Assembly (NCBI GenBank): GCA_003265435.1 | Contig: NOXC01000003.1 | Location: 124,001-188,000 of the forward strand | DNA: 64,000 bases | Direction: 5' to 3' | DNA from: Cellvibrionaceae bacterium AOL6 | Lineage (GTDB): Bacteria > Pseudomonadota > Gammaproteobacteria > Pseudomonadales > Cellvibrionaceae | Part shown: positions 58,112 to 64,000 of the stretch, one piece after another | Position numbering within the stretch: position 1 is the first letter of the stretch | How the letters are laid out: every line of letters begins with the position of its first letter | The notes under the pieces: generated by a model | The model's input: the letters and a program-made list of their open reading frames with translations, nothing else | Database searches by the model: none | Told to the model about the DNA's origin: nothing | Program-made: the position numbers and the translations under genes

Positions 58112-59533
58112 ATGAGAACCCTATACCTCTTTTTGGACGACCTGCGTTGTGACGACAACCCTGGCCTGGCCTCAGCCCTCGCCGAGGGGCCCGTGTTACC
58201 GCTCTATATTCGCGACCTTGAGGCCGACGATCGCCCCCACGGTGCCGCCGCCTGGTACCTTCATCAAGCGCTTCAAGCGTTGGGCGACAATCTGCGCCGC
58301 CGAGACCTGACATTGCACTTGCGTCAGGGCGATACCCTGGCAACGCTACGAGAATTGATCGTTGATAATCATATCGACGCCCTGTTCTGTGCCCGAGGCT
58401 ACAATCCGACAGCGCGCAGCCGACAGCAAGCGATCGCCGCGCTGTGCAAAGAACTGGGTATCGCCTTTCGACGCTTCGCGGGTACCCTTTTATACGAACC
58501 CGACAGCATCGAAAACAAAAGCGGCGAGTACTTCAAAGTCTTCACCCCGTTTTATAAACACTGCCGTCAACACTCTGTACGCAACCCCTGCACACTGCCA
58601 AAAGAACATGCGGGTGTGATACGCCCCAAAACGGCGGGATTAAAACTACGCGATTTTAACCTGTTGCCCCACCAGCCCAATTGGGCAAAAGCCTTCCGCG
58701 ACTACTGGTTCACAGGCGAGCGAGCCGTGCATACTCACTTGCACTCGCTGATGCGCGATGTCGTCCCTGCCTATGCGCAACAACGCGATCAATTAGCGGC
58801 TTCAGGTACTTCCTTTCTGTCACCCCTGCTGCGCTTTGGTGTACTGAGCCCGGCGCAAGTCTGGCATGAGGTCAGCGCCCAATGCGCTCCGGACGATGCC
58901 GAGCCGTTCTTACGTCAATTGGTGTGGCGGGAATTCCAATACCATTTACTCTATCACCGCCAAGATCTGCTCACGGCCAACTTCAAATCCAACTTCGATG
59001 CATTCCCCTGGCGCGAAGACAAACACGCGCTCCGACGCTGGCAACAAGGGCAAACCGGTTACCCCGTTGTCGACGCCGCGATGCGCCAGCTATGGCATTC
59101 TGGCTGGATGCACAATCGCGCCCGCATGATTGTGGCCTCATTCCTCTGCAAGCATTTATTACTGCACTGGAAGCACGGCGCCGACTGGTTCATGGACACC
59201 CTCGTCGACGCCGACCTTGCGAACAATACGCTCGGCTGGCAGTGGACTGCCGGTAGCGGTGCCGATGCCGCGCCGTATTTTCGGATTTTTAATCCCGTTA
59301 CACAGGCGGAACGTTTCGACCCACAGGGCGAGTACATCCACCGCTGGGTACCTGAGCTTCGACAATTAAAGCCGCCTCATCTGTTCGCCCCCTGGGATGC
59401 GCCAGCAGAGGCACTCAGCAACGCAGGCATACAACTGGGAGAACACTATCCACATCCGCTGGTCGACCACCGCGCCGCGCGACAACGCGCCCTCGATGCC
59501 TACGACGACATCAAGGGCGCCTCGCCGCAATAA
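58112..59533 (+). CDS. phr: Deoxyribodipyrimidine photolyase (CPD photolyase)
   Basis: This light-driven flavoenzyme splits cyclobutane pyrimidine dimers. The 473-residue protein has an N-terminal alpha/beta domain and a C-terminal helical FAD domain. FAD and DNA motifs are visible: WREFQYHLLYH, GYPVVDAAMRQLWHSGWMHNRARM, then WQWTAGSGADAAPYFRIFNP. The usual start WFRRDLR is altered to LFLDDLRCDDN. Cryptochrome activity cannot be excluded. The 3' end overlaps the convergent DMT transporter by 23 bp. Confidence 0.9.
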   Translation: MRTLYLFLDDLRCDDNPGLASALAEGPVLPLYIRDLEADDRPHGAAAWYLHQALQALGDNLRRRDLTLHLRQGDTLATLRELIVDNHIDALFCARGYNPTARSRQQAIAALCKELGIAFRRFAGTLLYEPDSIENKSGEYFKVFTPFYKHCRQHSVRNPCTLPKEHAGVIRPKTAGLKLRDFNLLPHQPNWAKAFRDYWFTGERAVHTHLHSLMRDVVPAYAQQRDQLAASGTSFLSPLLRFGVLSPAQVWHEVSAQCAPDDAEPFLRQLVWREFQYHLLYHRQDLLTANFKSNFDAFPWREDKHALRRWQQGQTGYPVVDAAMRQLWHSGWMHNRARMIVASFLCKHLLLHWKHGADWFMDTLVDADLANNTLGWQWTAGSGADAAPYFRIFNPVTQAERFDPQGEYIHRWVPELRQLKPPHLFAPWDAPAEALSNAGIQLGEHYPHPLVDHRAARQRALDAYDDIKGASPQ

Positions 59534-60470
59534 GTGCCCCGCCTCTCTGCACGCCTTCGGCCAGCTTGCTGGCCTGGCGAGCAGGGAAGCGCTTGAGCAA
59601 GGTCATGCAGCGTAAAAACATGCCCTGATACACCGCCACTGAAAACACGATCAAGCCACTGCCTATCATCGCGCCTCGACTCAGCGTTTCTCCTTCAACC
59701 ACATAGCCTACGAGCAAAGCCAGAACCGGTGTCATCAGGGGAATCAATGCCACCGTGGCCACCTTGCAATGATTCAGGACGTAGTAAAAGGCTAAGCCTC
59801 CAGCGATGGAACCCGCAAAAATCAAATACGCCACGCCCGTCAAAGAGCGTAGGTCGATCTCGGTCGGCAACTCACCATCGGTAAAAAACCACGTTGCGAT
59901 AAAGAACGGTGTCGACAGTAGCAGCGCCCCCGTCAACTGTCGTAAAGGTTCTATACCGCCCCCTACTCGCTTTAACCACACAGTGGACGCCGCAAAGAAC
60001 ACCGAGGACAACACGATGCCGCCAATGCCAAGCGCCGCTTGCGGCCCGAGCTGCAACTGCTCCCAATGCACCAGAGCCAAACCCGCCAACGCAATGAGCA
60101 GCGCCAAGACGCGGCTGTAGGTGAACGGGTTGTCACGCAGAATCAAAAAAGAAAACACGCCGACCAGAAACGGATAGATGCCCAACACCACGGCAATCAA
60201 ACCCGAAGGCACAAACTGTGCGGACCAGTACACGAGCACCATATTTGGAAACAAGCCAAGCGCACCCGCGATCAACGCTTTCCAATCGCTGCGTGCCACG
60301 ATTAATTTTTTACGGCTTAGCCCCAGCAAAAATACGCAAACGATCGACGCGACAAACATGCGCACGGCTACCGCTTCGGTAAAGCTCAGGCTGCTGTTAC
60401 TCCACTGAATCCCCAGTGGGGTTGTAGACCAGATTAGAATCACACCCAGATAGGCGGCGATTACTTTCAT
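59511..60470 (-). CDS. DMT (EamA) family transporter
   Basis: From the ATG at 60470 (preceded by GAGGATGGAAAC) the product has 319 residues with ten predicted membrane segments in two EamA repeats. The first starts AAYLGVILIWSTTPLGIQWS, and the second contains SVFFAASTVWLKRV. Family members move amino acids, nucleosides or other metabolites, mostly outward. The substrate is unknown. The gene follows a leader region with a short coding frame, an antiterminator and a terminator, which suggests control by amino-acid supply. An upstream in-frame start at 60509 is less likely because the ribosome-binding site favours 60470. Confidence 0.85.
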   Translation of the reverse strand: MKVIAAYLGVILIWSTTPLGIQWSNSSLSFTEAVAVRMFVASIVCVFLLGLSRKKLIVARSDWKALIAGALGLFPNMVLVYWSAQFVPSGLIAVVLGIYPFLVGVFSFLILRDNPFTYSRVLALLIALAGLALVHWEQLQLGPQAALGIGGIVLSSVFFAASTVWLKRVGGGIEPLRQLTGALLLSTPFFIATWFFTDGELPTEIDLRSLTGVAYLIFAGSIAGGLAFYYVLNHCKVATVALIPLMTPVLALLVGYVVEGETLSRGAMIGSGLIVFSVAVYQGMFLRCMTLLKRFPARQASKLAEGVQRGGALIAARRP

Positions 60471-60533
60471 GTTTCCATCCTCTTTGGCTTTGCGTTGCTC
60501 GACAAACAACGCCTTTCCCTGGGGCCTAAAACG

Positions 60534-60567
60534 ACAAAGGCCGCAGGTTTTACGCTGCGGCCTTTGT
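60534..60567 (-). terminator. Attenuator-type terminator upstream of the DMT transporter
   Basis: A 13-bp perfect stem (60567-60555 with 60546-60534) with an 8-nt loop is followed on the minus strand by TCGTTTT. It lies upstream of the transporter start and downstream of the short leader frame, where no ordinary gene ends. On the plus strand TGTTTT follows, but no plus-strand gene ends here. Confidence 0.78.
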
Positions 60568-60595
60568 GTTTTGAATTCAGATTGTTAAAACAGAA

Positions 60596-60712
60596 TCACA
60601 ACAGCCGCTTCTCCCATGCGTAACGCACCCAAACGCAACGCACAAACGCATTGCACAACGAGTGCTGCGCTGAGGCGTTCATCATGGAGTGGATGGGGCT
60701 GTGTTTAATCAT
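60596..60712 (-). CDS. Putative leader peptide of the DMT transporter attenuator
   Basis: A 38-codon frame (ATG at 60712, TGA at 60598-60596; internal ATGs at 60685 and 60682) ends about 30 nt before the terminator. It is rich in rare-codon residues near its end: Phe23, Cys26, Trp28, Tyr31 and Trp33. The last codons and stop (60608-60597, GCGGCTGTTGTG) can pair with 60568-60557 (CACAAAGGCCGC) over 11 of 12 positions including one G-U pair. That pairing would disrupt the terminator stem. No strong ribosome-binding site precedes the ATGs, which lowers confidence. Confidence 0.5.
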   Translation of the reverse strand: MIKHSPIHSMMNASAQHSLCNAFVRCVWVRYAWEKRLL

Positions 60713-60775
60713 CGTCAAAAAGTAGTTTTCAATTCAGTTAACTTAAAACGCGTCAGAATTTGCGCTTCGCGAAAA

Positions 60776-60803
60776 AATATGACACGTTCTAAAATAGAAG
60801 CAA
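60776..60803 (-). promoter_or_regulatory. Candidate promoter of the DMT leader
   Basis: On the minus strand TTGCTT (60803-60798) and CATATT (60781-60776) are 16 bp apart. Transcription would begin near 60770, about 58 nt before the leader ATG. Confidence 0.35.
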
Positions 60804-60839
60804 GAGTCTGATTCATTACCGCGAGTACGTCAACAACAA

Positions 60840-62096
60840 ATGGAAATTTATCTGGTGGGTGGCGCCGTTCGCGACAAGCTGCTTGGCTACCCCTATTCAG
60901 AAAGGGATTGGGTTGTCGTGGGCGGCAGCACTGAAGCGCTGCAAGCCCAGGGTTTCGAATCCGTCGGGAAGGACTTCCCCGTTTTTTTGCACCCGGACAC
61001 AAAAGAAGAATATGCCCTGGCACGCCGAGAGCGCAAAACTGCGCCGGGCTACGCGGGTTTTGCTTTTGAGACCGGGCAGACTGTCTCCCTCGAAGACGAT
61101 CTCAGCCGTCGCGATCTCACCATCAACGCGATTGCAGAGAACAATCAAGGCCAGCTCGTTGATCCCTTTGGCGGCCAAAATGACTTGAACGCGCGCATCC
61201 TGCGCCATGTCTCTCCGGCTTTTGTCGAAGACCCCGTGCGCATTTTGCGCGTTGCGCGTTTTGCTGCACGTTACCACCACCTCGGTTTTCGCGTCGCCGA
61301 AGATACCCTGCAACTGATGCGGGATATGGTTGACGCCGGCGAAGTAGATCACCTCGTGGCAGAACGGGTCTGGAAGGAGTTTGAGCGCGCACTTGGCGAA
61401 CGCAGCCCCCATATTTTTATTCAGGTTTTACGAGACTGCGGCGCACTCGGCGTCATCATGCCCGAACTTGACGCGCTCTTTGGCGTGCCTCAGCCGGAAC
61501 AACACCACCCGGAAATCGACACCGGAGTGCATGTGTTACTGGTGCTGGAACAAGCCGCGCTGCTGTCTCCCGATTGCGGCGTGCGTTTCGCTGCGCTTAT
61601 GCACGACCTCGGCAAGGCCCTGACCCCGAAAACAGAATGGCCTAAACACCATGGTCATGAAGCACTGGGTCTGTCTCCTCTGCATGCCCTGTGTGAACGC
61701 CTCAAAGTACCTATGGCGCATCGAGCGCTCGCAGAACTCGTGGTGAAACTGCATACACACTGTCACCGCGCGCGCGAACTGAAAGCAAGCACACTGCTTG
61801 AAAACGTCTTGCTCGCGACAGATGCGTATCGAAAGCCCGAGCGCTTTGAGCACTTCCTGCTCGCGTGCAAGGCGGACAGTCGTGGCCGACCTGGCTATGA
61901 GCAAGGGAATTATCCGCAGGCGAATTACCTGCTGTACGCACTCAAAATCACAGCCGAGGTGTCAGCACGCGCGTTCGTCGAAAAGGGCTTAAAGGGGAAG
62001 GCGATTGGCGAGGCGATGAACAAGGAGCGCTTGGCGAGACTCAAACACCTAGTGACCGCCACGCAGCGTTCGCGTGGCGAGCGCACTAAAAACTGA
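60840..62096 (+). CDS. cca: Multifunctional CCA tRNA nucleotidyltransferase
   Basis: This enzyme adds or repairs the 3' CCA end of tRNAs. The 418-residue protein has the class II nucleotidyltransferase head with GGAVRD (7-12) and the metal site ERD (Glu21/Asp23; E. coli has Asp at 21), [10 protein letters not shown], and the nucleotide-selecting [15 protein letters not shown] segment. The C-terminal HD domain ([14 protein letters not shown]) is that of the enterobacterial enzyme with phosphatase and phosphodiesterase activity. No ribosome-binding site is obvious before the ATG. The last 11 bp overlap convergent folB. Confidence 0.95.
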   Translation: MEIYLVGGAVRDKLLGYPYSERDWVVVGGSTEALQAQGFESVGKDFPVFLHPDTKEEYALARRERKTAPGYAGFAFETGQTVSLEDDLSRRDLTINAIAENNQGQLVDPFGGQNDLNARILRHVSPAFVEDPVRILRVARFAARYHHLGFRVAEDTLQLMRDMVDAGEVDHLVAERVWKEFERALGERSPHIFIQVLRDCGALGVIMPELDALFGVPQPEQHHPEIDTGVHVLLVLEQAALLSPDCGVRFAALMHDLGKALTPKTEWPKHHGHEALGLSPLHALCERLKVPMAHRALAELVVKLHTHCHRARELKASTLLENVLLATDAYRKPERFEHFLLACKADSRGRPGYEQGNYPQANYLLYALKITAEVSARAFVEKGLKGKAIGEAMNKERLARLKHLVTATQRSRGERTKN

Positions 62097-62469
62097 TACC
62101 GCGTGCGATTTTTACGCCTACGGCACGCGTGTGCCCGATCGCCTCGGGCTTACTGACTTTAAGGCGCAGGCCCAATACCTGAAACTCGCGCATGATGAGA
62201 TCAGAAACATTTTCTGCGACGGCTTCCACCAGCTCAAAACGGGTATCGGCAAGCAGCCCCTCTATCGCCTTTCTCACGGCGTCATAGTCCAACGCTTCTT
62301 CAAGCGCATCACTGCGCGCGGCATTGGTGGTATCCCAAGCCATTTCAATATCGAACAAGAGCGGCTGGGGCCGGTGCTTCTCATGTTCGTAACAGCCGAT
62401 AATCGTGTCGACGTTCAAGCCTTCAATAAATACGGTATCCACGTCATGCTCCTCATGTTGCTGCGCCAT
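62086..62469 (-). CDS. folB: Dihydroneopterin aldolase
   Basis: FolB cleaves dihydroneopterin to 6-hydroxymethyl-dihydropterin in folate synthesis. The 127-residue protein shows the pattern [20 protein letters not shown], the catalytic Glu in LVEAVAENV and the C-terminal Lys in LKVSKPEAI. It starts 17 bp inside the end of tsaD, so translation is coupled. It may begin slightly downstream of 62469 because the first residues are unlike the family. Confidence 0.94.
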   Translation of the reverse strand: MAQQHEEHDVDTVFIEGLNVDTIIGCYEHEKHRPQPLLFDIEMAWDTTNAARSDALEEALDYDAVRKAIEGLLADTRFELVEAVAENVSDLIMREFQVLGLRLKVSKPEAIGHTRAVGVKIARGISF

Positions 62470-63493
62470 CCAGGGCGCCGAGTTCCGTCATTGGCCATCG
62501 CGGCCGAACCTCTACGGAGAGCGACGCTCGCTCTCCCGCCATTAAACGCTGGTAACCTGCGTACGCAATCATCGCGCCATTATCCGTACAGAATTCCGGG
62601 CGTGCATAGAACACACCGGCGTCGATACGTGCCAGAGCCTGCTCCAACTTCTCGCGCAGGCGCCGGTTGGCACTGACCCCACCGGCAATCACCAGGCGCT
62701 TATAGCCTGTTTGTTGAAGCGCACGCCGACACTTAATCACCAGAGTATCGACTACGGCCTCCTGGAACGCATACGCTATGTCTGCACAGCATTGGTCGTC
62801 CGGCAGACCATTTGCACCAGCATGTTCGCTGACCGTATTCAGGGTAAAGGTCTTCAAGCCACTGAAACTGAAATCGAGCCCGGGCCGATCGGTCATCGGC
62901 CGGGGAAACTGAAAGCGTTCCGGCGTGCCCTTCTCCGCCAGCCGCGCAATGTGTGGCCCGCCGGGGTAATCGAGATCCATCATTTTGGCGGCCTTGTCGA
63001 AGGCTTCACCGGCCGCATCATCCAGAGACTCGCCCAATAAGGTATATTGACCAAGGTTTTCCACCTGCACCAGTTGCGTATGCCCCCCTGAAACGAGCAG
63101 CGCCACAAAGGGGTAGTCTGGCGGCGACGCTTCGAGCTGCGGCGCAAGTAAATGACCTTCCATATGATGCACGCCAATGGCCGGACAGCCCCAGGCATAG
63201 GCCAGCGCGCGCGCGGCACACGAGCCGACTAACAAAGCGCCGATCAAACCCGGCCCAGAGGTATAAGCGATGGCGTCGATGCGGCCGCGGCTGTTCGTGC
63301 GTGTCAGCAACTCATCAATCAGCGGCAACAGCTTACGGCAGTGATCGCGAGAGGCGAGCTCAGGCACCACACCGCCGTATTCGGCATGCACATCAATCTG
63401 GCTGTACAATGCGTGCCCGAGCAGCCCCGCTTCGCCATCGTAAATGGCGACGCCGGTTTCATCGCACGACGTTTCAATACCTAGTACACGCAT
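62453..63493 (-). CDS. tsaD: tRNA N6-adenosine threonylcarbamoyltransferase TsaD
   Basis: TsaD transfers threonylcarbamoyl to A37 of ANN-decoding tRNAs with TsaB, TsaC and TsaE. From the ATG at 63493 the protein has 346 residues and begins [19 protein letters not shown]. Metal-binding histidines lie in the VHHMEGH motif. ATPase-fold motifs include VSGGHTQLV and [11 protein letters not shown]. The frame is open further upstream to 63712, but that part is not in the family. It is divergent from rpsU. Confidence 0.96.
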   Translation of the reverse strand: MRVLGIETSCDETGVAIYDGEAGLLGHALYSQIDVHAEYGGVVPELASRDHCRKLLPLIDELLTRTNSRGRIDAIAYTSGPGLIGALLVGSCAARALAYAWGCPAIGVHHMEGHLLAPQLEASPPDYPFVALLVSGGHTQLVQVENLGQYTLLGESLDDAAGEAFDKAAKMMDLDYPGGPHIARLAEKGTPERFQFPRPMTDRPGLDFSFSGLKTFTLNTVSEHAGANGLPDDQCCADIAYAFQEAVVDTLVIKCRRALQQTGYKRLVIAGGVSANRRLREKLEQALARIDAGVFYARPEFCTDNGAMIAYAGYQRLMAGERASLSVEVRPRWPMTELGALDGAAT

Positions 63494-63642
63494 AAATCGG
63501 ACACACGCAACGCTCTGTGAATCGGAGGGAAATTGAAGTGGAACGGGAAGATACCACAGTTCGCGCCCCCCTTCACCGTCCCCGGAACACACGCCCTGCA
63601 CGGCAAGCAAGACAAAGGCGGTGAAATAATGTGCATTTGGCC

Positions 63643-63671
63643 TTGTCACTGGGAAATTCAGGGTATAGAAT
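63643..63671 (+). promoter_or_regulatory. Sigma-70 promoter of rpsU
   Basis: TTGTCA (63643-63648) and TAGAAT (63666-63671) are exactly 17 bp apart, each differing from consensus at one position. A GC-rich stretch (CCGCACCCG) follows, as in growth-rate-regulated promoters of translation genes. The start site would lie about 55 nt before the rpsU ATG. Confidence 0.6.
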
Positions 63672-63732
63672 TCCGCACCCGATTTTGAGCAATCCGTGTC
63701 ACTCAAAACCAACTACGGAAAAATTACTGAAT

Positions 63733-63948
63733 ATGCCTTCTGTAAAACTGAAAGAAAACGAGCCTTTTGACATCGCGCTGCGTCGTTTCAAGCGCTCTTG
63801 CGAAAAAGCCGGCATCCTCGCTGAAGTTCGTCGTCGCGAATTCTACGAGAAGCCAACTGCCGTGCGTAAGCGCAAAGCCGCTGCTGCCGTTAAGCGTCAC
63901 ATGAAAAAGGTGAACCGCGAAACACGTCGTTTCTCGCGTCCTTACTAA
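63733..63948 (+). CDS. rpsU: 30S ribosomal protein S21
   Basis: S21 helps start codon selection by the small ribosomal subunit. The 71-residue basic protein starts [21 protein letters not shown] and ends with the Arg/Lys-rich [13 protein letters not shown], both typical. The ATG at 63733 is used rather than the open upstream frame from 63631. In most gammaproteobacteria rpsU leads the rpsU-dnaG-rpoD operon. The following genes lie outside the window. Confidence 0.97.
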   Translation: MPSVKLKENEPFDIALRRFKRSCEKAGILAEVRRREFYEKPTAVRKRKAAAAVKRHMKKVNRETRRFSRPY

Positions 63949-63993
63949 GTTTCGGCCCCCGCCGAAACTATAAGTAAGCCACGCCTCGCGTGG
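63948..63993 (+). promoter_or_regulatory. Tandem hairpins after rpsU
   Basis: A 9-bp stem with a CCCC loop (63948-63956 with 63961-63969) is followed by a 6-bp CCACGC/GCGTGG hairpin (63979-63993). Neither has a T-run, so they look more like RNA processing or stability elements between rpsU and the next gene than terminators. Confidence 0.4.
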
Positions 63994-64000
63994 ACCCTGC

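Noticed and set aside
60534-60567. Terminator read as the end of a plus-strand gene
   Set aside because: No plus-strand gene ends here; the upstream plus-strand sequence is the antisense of the DMT transporter.

Overview
This is a 64-kb stretch of a gammaproteobacterial chromosome of moderately high GC with dense, short-spaced genes. Gene order matches two regions of the Pseudomonas aeruginosa chromosome as I remember them: dsbD-aroQ-accB-accC-prmA-zinc ribbon-dusB-fis-purH-purD, and argC / coq7 / osmC-crp(vfr)-trpCDG / trpE-rpe / amgK-murU-lptD-surA-pdxA-rsmA-apaG-apaH / prkA-yeaH-spoVR / cca-folB-tsaD-rpsU. The paired DUF1631 proteins and a PrsK/PrsR two-component system (partners of exosortase/PEP-CTERM systems) point to a marine, Cellvibrionales-like relative rather than Pseudomonas itself. 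That placement is inference. No rRNA, tRNA, CRISPR array, prophage or intact insertion sequence was seen.

Layout. 1-5.4 kb: a DUF6776 membrane protein (cut by the window edge), argC, a ClC anion transporter, and the haem genes hemJ and hemL. 5.4-13.8 kb: signalling and envelope genes, namely a PilZ protein, DUF1631, a PfkB kinase, DUF2333, a PCuAC copper chaperone, a degenerate GGDEF/EAL receptor and a lipoprotein. 13.9-25.4 kb: housekeeping genes for periplasmic thiol exchange, fatty-acid synthesis, tRNA modification, Fis and purines. 25.4-33 kb: a Ycf46-like AAA protein, coq7, a lipoprotein hydrolase, osmC, crp and trpGDC. 33-39.7 kb: a second DUF1631, PrsK, PrsR and a P-loop protein resembling a bacterial tyrosine kinase. 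This block fills the gap between trpG and trpE, where P. aeruginosa carries its R/F pyocins. 39.8-45 kb: trpE, rpe, DUF3530, a 176-bp MITE-like element, murU and amgK. 45.2-53.1 kb: the lptD-to-apaH outer-membrane and maintenance operon, then galE. 53.4-58.1 kb: the prkA-yeaH-spoVR starvation operon. 58.1-64 kb: photolyase, a DMT transporter behind an apparent attenuator, cca, folB, tsaD and rpsU.

How the genes work together. TrpE with TrpG makes anthranilate, and TrpD and TrpC continue towards tryptophan. HemJ and HemL serve haem synthesis. AccB and AccC form half of acetyl-CoA carboxylase. PurH and PurD act in purine synthesis. AmgK and MurU recycle peptidoglycan sugars, and LptD and SurA build the outer membrane. 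PilZ, the LapD-like receptor, PrsK/PrsR and the BY-kinase-like protein suggest control of surface or extracellular polysaccharide, possibly through c-di-GMP.

The most notable unexplained items are a leader peptide with antiterminator and terminator upstream of the DMT transporter (60.5-60.8 kb), the palindromic TA-flanked element at 43.1-43.3 kb whose edge forms a stop codon, and the regulatory module in the trpE-trpG gap with a P-loop protein lacking its key lysine.
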